The notes beneath the pieces were generated by a model. That model was not told where the DNA came from. It did not search any database and saw only the letters and a list, made by a program, of their open reading frames with translations. Made by a program: the position numbers and the translations under genes. Of a stretch of DNA of 64,000 nucleotides, positions 26,491 to 38,470 are shown one piece after another (the first letter of the stretch is position 1; each line of letters begins with the position of its first letter). The DNA is from Larimichthys crocea (lineage: Eukaryota > Chordata > Actinopteri > Sciaenidae): positions 16,902,871-16,966,870 of the forward strand of contig NC_040032.1 of the NCBI RefSeq assembly GCF_000972845.2. The letters are read 5' to 3'.

Positions 26491-28960
26491 TGTTTTGTCT
26501 TTTCCTGCCAGTTTGTTTCACATTATACCTGTTATTCATAACATTTTCGTGATAACTGAAGTATAAAACCAGTTTAATCGTCTCATTTATTGGTTTATTT
26601 TGTTGTAGTCTTTCAATGAGCCACATGGTGGCAGTTTACACTCACTCTACAGTGAGAGCAACACGGCAAGTTAAAAGTGATTCACATTAATGAACATTTG
26701 CTCACTAATTCTTTGTTTGTCGCAAACATAAAGCTAGTGTTAGTTTAAAGAGGACATATCGTATGTTTGAAGATGTAAATGCGACTTTGAGGTTTATTTT
26801 ACCAGGCTGGATTATAAAACTTTCACAGTCTCATTCACCAGATAAGAAAACCTGACTGTACAGAACGTCCAAACAGACCTCTAAATATACTGAAAACTGT
26901 TCTGCACATTATTCTTCTGCAGACATCTTCAGACAGTGTGCAGTGAAATATCTCCCACAGTTGACTTTTCCCCCCTCAAATATCTCACATTTAAAAAATT
27001 CAGGCTTGAGTTTCAAAACTCAAACACATAATAAACTCAATGACTGACAGGCAAGCCGATAAGAAACTCTCTGATTTGCAATTTCGAACCCATGAATCTG
27101 GTGACAGCTTCTGCACATCTACAAGCTCCTGCCACTGTTAAAAACATTTTGTCATTAGTCTGTTCTTTTTTACAGTATGAGGACTTCCTTTATCTACTTG
27201 TTGGAGCTTTATTACCAAACAAGTTAAGGTTGGCGTAAGAAATCCCACCTGTTTTTGCTACAGGAAATTCAGTTACTTACTTGTTTTACAAATTGATGAA
27301 AATCGACCATCGCTTTCTCAACACCAAAGGGCGGTGGTGTTTTTTCATCTTCCACTTCCCCTATATTTGTGGCGCTCGTGGCCTGAGAAGGGTGTTGAAA
27401 TGGTTCACACTTTGAACTGTCACTTACAGATAAGCAAGAGTCTTGCTGTGTGAACAGTATTTTAATATACAGTTACTACATACTATATATACACACTTGT
27501 ATACTGTTAAATAGCTTCTTCAGGTTTTGAACGACGAACATGAAAGAATGACTCTTTTCAAAGCACAAAAAAAGGAACAAACAGTTTGGGCTAAACCATT
27601 TTGTTTGCAGTTTTCAGCCTTCAGAATATATCTTTACTGCATTATATTATGTTGTACTAATGCCTTCCAGCTCCAGGAACATTCAAGTTGGTTCATATGC
27701 AGACCTGCATCAGGGTGCTGGTGCCTTCCTGACCTGCTAAGTAGGGGTCATTCGGACAAGAATCACTGTAAAGTTCAGGCTCATAGTAGCTTCCACCATG
27801 CATGCTGTTATACAGTGATGCATTGAGATGTAGAGTTATGATGCATCATGCAATATGTATGCAGTCCCACAGTGTAAATCAAGTTCAGTTTAGGCATTTC
27901 ACCCCCCCTTTTTTAGTTTCTCCAAGTTGTCTTGACTCATCACATCCAGCCCATTTTCTTTCCTCCATCCCTGTGACCTTGATGTTTCCTCCCTTAAGAG
28001 AGATTGGTGGAGCATTTTGATTAGGCTGGTACACGCAGGTACAGTGAACCAGTCTGAACAGTTGATATACAGAGTATTTAAAGTTCAGTGGCTGCGTGTG
28101 TGTGTGTGAAGGAAGCTCCACATATAGTACAGTTGTATCTGCAGAGGGAAGTCCACAGACTGATTCACGACGCATTGGACCAGAGTAACATGAGGAAGTT
28201 ACACAGCACCGTGCTTGGTACATTCTGGTTTTTTGCAAAAGAAAAAAGGGTAATGCTAAAGAGTATAGCAACGAAACCGTGATGGTAATATATTTTACAG
28301 TGATACTTGGAATTTTAGGAGTCCAGACACATTATGAAATCATTGCAGGGGCTGAACACTGGTTACGTAAGCTGCCAGGAAGTTGTTGGATGCTGTGTTT
28401 CAAAGTAAAACGGGAGGCTTTTTGGCACAGGCCCTGATCCTTGTAACTTTCCTGCACATGGGAGGAGGAGACGGGGGGCGGCTGACAGTTAGACCATGAA
28501 TCAGCAGTGTAGACTAAACACTGATGGTTGTCCTTGAAGCAGGAAGGGAGCAGATGATGGCCGGTGACAGCTAATAGCAGAGGAGGAGACCTGTTCAGAG
28601 GCTTATTAGTGGAAATACTGTATCAAGAGTAGAGTGATACAGAGCAGGGAACTTAATTTGATCTCACAGTTTGAACCCTAACCTTAAAATACCCTGTATA
28701 TAATCTGATCTGAAGAGAGAGAAGTCACTGCTTCCTATATTTTTCATTATAATCGTATACGCTGTACGTACAGTTCCATAAGCACGTTTCTGAACACAAT
28801 ATGAACGCCACTAAAGTTGAGCAAAACTGTTGCATATGTCTCAGCAAAACCATTATCTCAAAAGCTGTGAGCCACGGAAGCCTTCAACGGCGTTTCACAA
28901 CCATGACATGTTGACACTTTATTTCCACATATTTCCTGAGAGCTAGCTTTGCAGTTATCT
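26491..28960. other. msn-mir223 intergenic, no coding gene seen
   Basis: AT-rich at left and more mixed after 27.3 kb. It probably includes part of the mir-223 primary transcript or its promoter, but I cannot place exons. A second GAGGAAGT (PU.1-like core) lies near 28192-28200. Confidence 0.4.
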
Positions 28961-28971
28961 TCCTTGTTTTG

Positions 28972-28982
28972 ACTTCCTCTTT
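28972..28982 (-). promoter_or_regulatory. PU.1-like ETS site upstream of mir223
   Basis: Reads AAAGAGGAAGT on the minus strand, a full match to the PU.1 (Spi1) core preference. It lies about 290 bp upstream of the mir-223 hairpin. Mammalian MIR223 is known to be controlled by PU.1 and C/EBP factors, so the position fits, but the call rests on the motif alone. Confidence 0.4.
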
Positions 28983-29147
28983 GCAGCATTGAAGCTCAAT
29001 GGTCAAACGAGTTGTCTTGTGCGCAGTGTCATCATTGACACAGAGAAAGAGGAGCGTTGCACTCGGACTCCTCTGCTTCAACGTCAATGCATCTGAACAC
29101 CCAGGTAACACATTGGTGTCTAATTTCTTTTCTTCTTTTTTTAAATG

Positions 29148-29155
29148 TTGCGCAC
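29148..29155 (+). promoter_or_regulatory. C/EBP-like half-palindrome upstream of mir223
   Basis: TTGCGCAC, one base from the C/EBP consensus TTGCGCAA, about 115 bp upstream of the hairpin and 165 bp downstream of the PU.1-like site. Short motifs occur by chance; the support is the known C/EBP control of mammalian MIR223. Confidence 0.3.
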
Positions 29156-29269
29156 ACGACAATATCGATGTGCATCTTTTGAGCTCTTTCTGAATGTTTG
29201 TTTGGAGTGCTGCTTTGTGTCTTGTTCATTTATTCCACAGAGCCATCTTTGACTTTGCGAGATCAGGCC

Positions 29270-29348
29270 CCCCACTTAGTGTATTTGACAAGCTGAGTTT
29301 GACACTCTGTATCAGTGAGTGTCAGTTTGTCAAATACCCCAAGTGAGG
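29270..29348 (+). ncRNA. mir223: mir-223 precursor hairpin
   Basis: miR-223 is a myeloid-enriched microRNA that in mammals restrains granulocyte activation. The hairpin here has the 3p arm at 29320-29341 identical to the vertebrate miR-223-3p that I know (22 nt, seed GTCAGTT at 29321-29327, ending AAATACCCCA). The 5p arm at 29278-29299 (GTATTTGACAAGCTGAGTT) differs from the human 5p only at its first base. The arms pair through the CCCACTT / AAGTGAGG base, with a short loop around TGTATCAGT. Human MIR223 also lies close to MSN on Xq12, and here it sits 4.9 kb after the moesin stop on the same strand. Confidence 0.96.
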
Positions 29349-29351
29349 TGT

Positions 29352-32300
29352 CACTTGTCTACAATCTTAACCCTTTCCTGGGTTGATCCAGAGACGGAGC
29401 AGCCAGCTCCACAGGGCGAGCTACAACTGGCTCACACTTTTGAGGACAAAATTTACATTGGTTAGAGTCATAATGAAGTGTTTTGCATATATATATTTCT
29501 CTTTACATGTCATCGTTTCACTGAACAGAAAGATTAGAATCTAAAATGTTTAAAATGAATCATCTGACATGTTTGGTTATAAGTTTATTGATTAAAAAAG
29601 CCTGTCATGTTTTTATTTATTTGCTTATAGAGAAGATGCCACGTATTGGTATTTTCAGGACAGGTAAGGCATCATTTGGTATGTTCGAGTCATTTTTGTT
29701 TCATATTGACACAGTTTGCACACGAGTATCATAAACAACAATGTGTTGCCAGTGATACAAAACAGCAAAAATGAAATCATATCTTATCATTAAATGCATT
29801 CATGCACACGTCTTGTGTAACATCAAATGATGAATGGTTGACCTGTCCGCACATCTGTAAACTTTTTTTTCCTCCCATTCAGTATTTTGCTAAATCTCTT
29901 GTTTGATGTTCAGCCTTGATTAAAGTGTTGTCTCTTTCTGCCAACATGTGGCACCACATGTCCCTTCAACTCCACAAGTAAAAAGTAGAACTTGGTCGAT
30001 GTGCCAGAGGGGAAGAAAACATTACAATAAAAAAAAAAAAAAAAAAAAAAACACACAACATACAATGACTCTGCAGCCTCACATGTCCTCATGTGTCCTC
30101 TCGATCATTTGGAGACTTTGTGTGTGATAACCTGATCTGTCAAAATGCATCAAACATGTTTAATATGTGAATGTGAGCATGCAATTTTTAAATAAAAATA
30201 TATGTGATCTCTCACGGGTTATACTTCAGGTTTGCTGAATTTGATCTTTACACACATTTTGCACAGATAATAGACAACTACGATGAAAAAATAAGAATAT
30301 ATATATATAATATAATAAATAACCACTAGAATAAACATGTTAAAAACAAAGAAACTTGCATCTTAAAGCAGCTCAAAGTGCTGCAGAAAGAAACTTATCA
30401 TCTAACTGGCTTCTAAAAGAAGACACTTATCAGTCTGCCCTGCATTTCCTGTTCCTGTGTGGAAATATTGCATTGCCTTTATATGTAAGACCAAACATGT
30501 ATGCCTGTCTGACATTCAAATACTAGTTAATAATCTTAGCTACAACTGTTTCTACCCTCTGTTTAAAACAACCTCAACTTAAGACATTGTCATTTTTAAA
30601 AGTTCTAAATGATGATCAGCGTGCTTAACATACATTTATCACTATTATCCATCATTATATTAATGTCTTTGGGGGCTGGACTTGTTGCTGTGGTTTGTAT
30701 CTACACCAAACATTTGCAGACACCTCCATCTGTCGTGTGTGTTAGGCATGCTCGCTTTAAAAAGTGAATGACGTGGATGATGTACTGTCGTGTTTTATCT
30801 GTGTGCAGAGATGGCAAAAAAGAATGCATCAAACCATAAAATGTTTATCAGTTTTAACATTAAATATCTTATCTATTTGTGTTTCTTCTTTCTTTATTAT
30901 AGCTTCTTCTTTTTTTAAAATAAGGGTTGTAATTTTCAACTGGTTGCGGCAGATGACCGCCCACCAATGAGCTGCGTTCTGGTAAATGTTTCTGCCTGTC
31001 ATCACCAATAAGTGCTTGCTCATGATGGGACTTGTTAAGTCTTATGTATAATATTATAAAGAGTACAGTCTAGATCTGCTCTATGAGATATATGAATATT
31101 CATTTTATGGCACCTCCAGATACAGTTACATCAGTCAACTGATTTCTGGTTGTTTGACTACAAGAATTTTACAAATCTACTCATGCACAGTGGCCAAAAA
31201 CCGTATCATGTTGCTCTCATAACTTTCCAGATATTTGTTTTTATGAAGGTCCTCCAAATGTCAAGTTGTACTGTATACTGTAAGCAAGACTTGTCTGGCC
31301 TCCAAGGCTGTTGGAAATGTTCTTAAAATAACACTGGTCTGGAACAGGACTTCAACACATGTTTTAAAGTTATTTTAATGAGTTTGTAAAATGATCCTCT
31401 ATATATTTTTTACAAACAGATTAAAATGCAACACAAATGTACCTCCTTCAAACTGTTGAGCCACCCAGGCTGTACATTTAGGAATGTGATCTGTCGTTCT
31501 CAACTGATTTTCATTGCACAAGAGAAATGGGCCTCCAGTAAAACTGCCAAATTGTGCATTAGAGTACTTACTTGCCCGGTTTGTGAAATAAAGTAAAAAC
31601 CACACCTGTGATATGACCTGACGTCAATGGGAATTGCAGAAAAAGGAGGTTTTAACACGGATGTCTACTATCTGTGTATCTGATGGATTCACTCTACATT
31701 TTTCAAATGAAAGTGTGTGTGAAGTAACCCAGTGGAAATTCAGGTAACATGTGGTCAATTGTGACCGTTAACCGTGTAGGAAGCTATTTTAAAAATTCAC
31801 AAAATCAAGCTGCCGCCACATCCTTTTCTATATCTTTGCTGTCTCGCATTTTGTTGCTGTAATTCTGCCACCACTCAACATTTGTCCAGTAAGTGGTGGT
31901 AGAGCTCCATTCTTTGATGTGTCCCATCTAAAAGACGAGTCTCACATTTAACAGTCTGACACTGGACAAAACACACAAAGTAAGTTTATACAAACATATT
32001 CAGTTGGTCAACACATTTATTCAGCAAAAACTAGATACTAGTACTAATACTACTAATACTAACCATGCAAAGATCTTTATATAAATGCAATATCCTTTAA
32101 ACTGGTGACATGCGAGAGGAACAAAAATATCTAAAACGAGTAAGAGTTGCTCTTTTTTTGTAACTTCTATTCTGCTAGAAAGTCAAGCATCAAATTAGGT
32201 CTAAGACACTACAAAATATATTAAACATAAATAAACATGGTTCTGTCATTTTTGGAGGATTGCTGATCCAATTTTGCTCCAATTTCTTTTTTGCAACTGT

Positions 32301-34410
32301 CAACATAAGTTACTCCTCATAATTGGCGATAACCAGCTGTCTGATATTATTTGACAATCAAGTTTAATTTATAGCGTGAAAAGGACACGACAAGCAGCTA
32401 CACTTCAGGTCATAATTTTTCTTGCTTTCTTAACATAGAAGTGGGGATATCGTTTTTTAAGATGTTCCCTATTACGTGTTCAAAATGAGTAACTTGAGAA
32501 TCATCGGCTGTTGTTTGTTTCCTAAGATATACTGTACACGCTGTAGGCCTACATATGGGATCAATTTTAGATATTAGGGAAAAGAAAAGCTTTTCCACTT
32601 GGAACTAGTGGTTTGAAACTTTTTAACATGAGAGTTTTTTTGTAGGGCATTACAGTACAACACAAATAAACATGAGCAGAAACAGGATTTGGAATAATGC
32701 ACAATCACAATGACACCGTGTCTAGTAAGTCCATGCACATTGTCAAGTCATCTCAAAGACACTTTGTCACATTTACTCCGCTCCACTAACAGAATAAACA
32801 TTAAATGGCTGTAGTTTAATATGATTAAATCAACAGATCTTACTGTGGAGAAATGTCAGTGTTGTTGTGACTATGTCACAGTCACCTTTATCACCTCACA
32901 GTAACACTGGGGTCACTGAGTCTGAGGGATTCCCTTTAACAACTGTATACTAAACAAGTAAATTCAGTACATGTTAAAAGTACTTATGTTATTTTAAGAA
33001 ATTAAGGTGTTAAAATGTTCAGTATAGTCCATAAGCGACAATAAAAGTTGTAAGCCGAACCTGTGAATGATATGACCGCCAGTTAAAGTTCAAGGTTCAG
33101 TTTATTCAACACAAATAAAACACGTATCAAACAAGTCCAGTGTGTCAATCCAAATCAACCAGAACACACACAAAAAAAAAATTATCCAACAACAACAACT
33201 GGGTGAGCAAACAAACATCCTACTTATAAATATCTGGTTGTATGGCCAGATCCACTGTAGAAGAATCAGAATCACTATCACTATATTATCAGCCTGGTAT
33301 GTGAACACAAAGAATGTGACTCCAGTTTCACACTATCGGCTGTATACATGGATATAAATACAGCTAAAAACAAAGACGACAAGGTAAACAAAGATTAAAC
33401 TACTATGTGCAGATAAGAAAGATATATAAATAATATATATAAATGACATTTGTAGACAGGAAGGCAATGATAAAAATAAATCATTTTGTTTGCGTGACTT
33501 AATCTGCTGCTGTGTTCAATAATACAATCAGTTATTGTCCAAACTGTATTGGATAATTGTGACGTGACTTCAAGCTGAAGCACCCTGCTGACAGGGTCTA
33601 ATTTTAAAAGTGTCAGACTGCAATGGTGAGACATCGACCTTCTGCAAATATAATACTTTCATCGTTATGCTGAAAAACACCAAGCTCAAAGTGACGCATC
33701 ATTCTGCAGAACTTTCTCAAAATCCAGTCAGTGATAGAGATGTTACCTGAAACAGGCATGAGTCATCAGATTAAATGCAAAATGATACTTAGTTCAAATA
33801 AAGATATTTTTGCAGGATCTAGACTTTTAGATAAGTTTTTATAGCTTTGGAAGATTTTTTGGTGCATTCGGGAACAGGAAGAATGTCAAATACTGAGGTT
33901 TGCCAAAGGAAAGGCTTGAAATACATGAGGAATAGAAAAAATATAAATATATAAATGTGAGGTTTTAGGCTAAAGCGTGACTGCAACTAAATGAGATACA
34001 CATAATAAAATATTGGCTTCTCATCTCGTCCAACCCTAATTCTAATGCACCATCTTTGTCATATTCCACCTGCACGTCTGCATGACTTTGGTTTTATTTC
34101 TTCTTTACGTGTCTAACCAGAGATATCAAAATCTGGCTGGATCTTGTTCACTAGATTCAGGGGCGTTCAGGGACCAGATCAGATCACAGATTTACAATAG
34201 GAACAAAAACAAAAAAAAACAATGATGGCTCTGCAGAGAAACGTCTCAGGAGTGAGTCACTGATCATGGAGGCTGCTCCAGACTCTGATACAATTGAGAA
34301 ACTGCAAGTTACTTAAGTATGATTAAAGAAAATAACAAAAAAAATTAATAATGTCAAAAAACCTGAGAAATATAGCAGATATATCTTACGTATACCGTAT
34401 AACATAGTTT
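29352..34410. other. Intergenic after mir223, no gene seen
   Basis: No coding exon recognised. Contains a poly(A) run at about 30029-30051 and TA-rich runs at 30296-30318. The primary mir-223 transcript must end in this stretch or before it; AATAAA-like hexamers are present but none stands out. Confidence 0.4.
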
Positions 34411-34603
34411 ATTTTTTTGGCCTTTTCAAGCTATATTTTGATAGAGACAGCTGAAGAGTGACAGGAAATGTGGAGAGAGAGAGACGGGGAATGACATGCA
34501 GGAAAGAGCCACAGGTCGGATTCGAAACCCTGGGCTTTGGCAGCAAGAACTGAGCCTTCGCACATGAGGCGGCTGCTCTACCAACTGAGCTAAACACTGC
34601 CCC
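34411..34603 (-). mobile_element. tRNA-derived SINE, copy 1
   Basis: Read on the minus strand, the head has a tRNA-like A box TTAGCTCAGTTGGTAGAGC (complement of 34575-34593) and a B box GGTTTCGAATCC (complement of 34518-34529, one extra T), followed by a body TGCATGTCATTCCCCGTCTC, a CT-rich stretch and a T/A tail. This is a well-known fish repeat type. It is not a functional tRNA: there is no acceptor pairing or normal spacing. Confidence 0.8.
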
Positions 34604-37600
34604 ATATGGTCATATTTTAAGTTTAATTTTTAATCATTTGAAATTTTAAGTATGTGTCCATCTTTAATATTAATGTTCCAAATTCTCTTCTTAGGAGGAT
34701 AAAAATTGATGGATTTTCTGTAACTCATGTTGATGAACTAGTCACCACAAGGCATGACGAGGTATGATAAAGACTAAGTGAATAATAAAAATAAATGACA
34801 TGAATATATTCTTTGGAGAAAATCTGTATTCCAGCCTTGTAATCAGCATTAATTAAGTAATAGATTGTCTATAGGGTCCATTTTGCATTTACTGGACCAA
34901 GCCACAGCACAACAAGCTTCATGATTCAAATATTTGAGATATAGATAGAATACATTGTTCATTTCCAGTAAAGTTTAACACAGATTGCTGAGATTGTAAG
35001 TGGTGGAAGTTACTAGAGCTAGGGCAGCCTATAATGTGTTTTCTTTACTGGAAGTGCAATTTATCACAATTTCCTGCACAGGGCCGCTGTGGGGGAGGGG
35101 GGTTGTTTGTGCACTCTACACTCCATGCTTACTCCTTCAGTGCTCCAGACTAACTTAACTCACTGGTGTGCTCGGGATGAATGTTCCACAAAAATCCAAA
35201 GAATGTGACATTTATGCGTGCAAGTAAGTGCCTTCTCTCTGCAGTCCAACAACAAGTCAAAGTCATGGCTAACATCACTGCAAAGCATTTCAAATATAAC
35301 GTCGGCTTGCTTACTAACATGGACGAACAGCAAAAAGCTTAGTTGTTTTTCTGCATGCAGGTTACTATGACGGTTTGCGTTGCGAAGCAGCCAAATGCAT
35401 GCAGTGTTACTGGGCTGCAGCTGGCTGGTTAACCTTTAGCTTGGTGGCTCCCAACAATAAATGATTAAACTAAGCTGGGGATGGTCGGCTGGCTGTGGCA
35501 TTGATTGCTTTATGGTGTGTGTTGATGAGGTGATATGCAAACAAGCTAGATATTATCATGCTGCTAGTGGTCCAAATAAAATATAGAAATAATATCATGT
35601 ATATAGACAGTATTATTGAAATTATGATTTAACTAGACTAGATATGATTAATAGTAAGGAGGATGCTGAGTGCAGTTCACGTAATGGCCAAAGGTAAATC
35701 ATTCAGTCAGTCGTTATCTTTCATCCTCTTGTGGTGAAAACACTTCTGACATAATTAGTAGCAAAAATGACAAGTCCAAACAAAACAGTTCAGCAACAAA
35801 ACACTTTCACCCTCTTCTATTTCTAGGTTGACTTTCTAATTTAATAAAATCTGATTTGTTTTTTTTCTGGACAGCTTGATCCAGATCTTTGAACTTAGGA
35901 AACCGTAAACGCTTAAAAAGTAATCACCACTTAGGAGGAGACATTAGAGAAGGAACATAATAAATTGAATGCATATTTGAATGAACTTCAGAGCATCTTA
36001 ATGAGCTCCTGGGCTTCTGCTTTTCTGCTCCTCTTAAACTGGATTCCTTTGTCTCTTCGCATGCTGCTGGGGTGGCAGTTATCCATAGTCCATCTGTTCC
36101 CCTTATTGTTGAACAGTGACCCGTGTGACCATCATTTATTCCACATATTAGTAAAGCAGAAACTGACTAATCTGATTCACATGTGGTTATAAGAGAACCT
36201 ACCTCCATCTGCTCCTCCTCCTCCTCTTTCTCCTGTCCTGCTCTTTACTTGGACAGTGCTATTCTCCGAGTGTCTGTATACTATCAAGGTTTTTTTTTGT
36301 CTTCTGGGACAGTGATTATTTTAGAACATTTTATTTAGGCTTGCTTGCTTTGCGTCTCTGCAGCAAGCCTAGTTTTTGGAGAACAAAATATGTAACGGTT
36401 GTCACTGCTACAGTGTTTGTTAGCTTTCGTTCTGTATAGTAGGACAATATACTTAAAACACTTTCAACAACTCTAAAGTTTACTTTAAAATCTTGTTCTT
36501 TTTGAGGATACCCTTATAAAAAAGGGTGTGACGTGCAACTTGTCAACCTTTTAAATGAGTCTCCCATAATGGTTTCTGACAAACTGAAGACGAACTTGTC
36601 CCATGTGCCCTCTCGCACTGTCAGACCTATCTTCACACTTGCTTACGTGCAGGTTGGAGGTCATCACTTAATTTGCTTGCTGATGCACAGAGGAGGTTAG
36701 TACATATACTTCGGGGAAACTTGACTGATGTTCCCACCACTTCCACTTAGTAAACTGTTGCGGTGAACTAAAGTAACGGCGTCCACCTTCCTTTTGTGTG
36801 GACGCTTCCTTAGGGCATCCAGTGGATTCTCCGTTGACACTCCTGGAGTGTTTGAAGGGGGCCAATCGAGAGTATGTCCTTTGGCTTCTAATCGATAGTT
36901 TGGCCACGTTCACACTCACCCTCCTGACTTTAAAATACAGAAAGTGTATATTTGGATCATTTTAACCTAAAAAAAAAAAAAAAAAAAACACAAGAAAGTG
37001 TTTCTGACTTGTCTTTAAAAAAAAGGTGCCACGTCTTGATTTCTTATTATTGCTGACAGGTTGTGACATAACTCAAAAGAATAAGACCATCCACAACTTT
37101 CTTGGTTGTTGTTCTATATGCAGCCTCTGGTCAAATCTTCTAGACATAGCCAAAGGATGTGCTGTTTACATACACTCCAAAGTTCCCGCTTAGAAATGGA
37201 GTCTGCTAAAATATATGAAATATATTGTGATACTGTGGCTAACGTTAAATAGCTAACATAGCAAACATGGTGGGTAACATCAGCTAATCCATGCAGACTC
37301 CTTGGGGCTGATTTGGCTGCTAAATTGTCCGGTTTGCCATTGGCAGGCAATTGGCAATTTGCATACTTTAATTACAGTTGCTATTTTGAGTACATAACTG
37401 CACCACACTGTCAATTATGGCAAAATGCAGTGTATTGTGAGTACCCAGATGGTTTAGTTGTAACATTTAAAAAGTCGAGTGTGAAACGCTGGATACTTCT
37501 TGACCTCAGTGGTCACCATTATGGCTATGTCACAGAAAGGGATGCTACCACCAGCGTTGTGAAAATGGAGGCAGAGGAAGCTGCTGCGGTTCTAGGGATA

Positions 37601-37950
37601 AATAGACAAATGTAAGTTGTACGTATGTTTTATTTTTATATTTTGGCAGTCAAATGTTGCCGCTCTGCCCAGTAGCAATTTGGTAAAGTGTACACTTGTC
37701 ATACACAAATTGAGACTCTACACCAGGAGTGTAGTGCACTAACTAAGCTGGTGTACTTCATAGAAGTGTACTAACTAACAAAGTATACACAACTACTATC
37801 TGTTGATACAGTATTTATAGTTTGCCAGATTAGTTCACCAGCTAACGTGATCCACAAACTGTTGTAGCATTTGCTGGGGACTATTTTCAGCCAAGGATGA
37901 ATACATTTTGTACATTTTGATCAAATTACAATACCATAGTTGTTTTGTGG
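34604..37950. other. Intergenic, no gene seen
   Basis: No family-resembling frame. A poly(A) run lies at about 36969-36988. A 303-nt open stretch at 37313-37615 has no recognisable domain and no ATG at its left end, and is treated as chance or as decayed repeat. Confidence 0.4.
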
Positions 37951-37959
37951 TCAAACTAC

Positions 37960-38470
37960 AGGGACAAGCTGAGCCAACTGGCCACAATCTCACCCTCAAT
38001 GTGGAGAAAACAAAAGAGATTGTAGTCGGCTTCCAGAGAGCCCTCATCCAGCACCCTCCACTGACCATCAGCGGTGCTGCTGTGGAGTTTCTGGGTGTGC
38101 ACCTCGCACAGGACTTCTCCTGGAACAGGGGCAGTGGCATCACTGTGTGGTATGGAGGCTGCACTGCATCCTGCCATAGGACCCTGCAGCAATTCACTCT
38201 GCATTGTGGGCGACTTCATCCACACCTCACACTGCTCCGTCAGTCAGAATAAAGAGCATCTGGGCCAGAGCCAGCAGACTGGGAGACAGTTTCATCCACC
38301 AAGCTGTCAGGAAGCTGAGCTCTCCCACCCTCCTTCCTACTGGCACCAGCAGAAACTCTGGACTGCCACTTTTATCCAAACCAGCTGTTAATTTTATTGC
38401 ACTATACATTTTCAATTGCTGAATGCCATCTATATTTAAACTCTTTACTCTTTATTTATATTTTAATATC
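37960..38470 (+). mobile_element. LINE relic with internal deletion
   Basis: Translations recall the end of a fish non-LTR reverse transcriptase: LTLNVEKTKEIVVGFQRAL, PPLTISGAAVEFLGVHLAQD, then directly ITVWYGGCTASCHRTLQ, then in another frame RASRLGDSFIHQAVRKLSS. In intact elements a stretch of about 80 residues lies between FLGVHI..DL and ITVWYG; here it is missing, so the copy is internally deleted and frameshifted. The 3' flank (ATTGCACTATAC and AT-rich DNA) looks like the element's 3' UTR. Confidence 0.8.

Noticed and set aside
34575..34593. tRNA-like A box on the minus strand
   Set aside because: The sequence has A and B boxes but no acceptor stem or proper tRNA length, and continues into a repeat body. 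It is a SINE head, not a tRNA gene.
37313..37615. 100-codon + strand open stretch left of the LINE relic
   Set aside because: No ATG at the left end, no domain, and AT-rich composition. The first codon is TTG- or CTG-like and no splice signals frame it as an exon.
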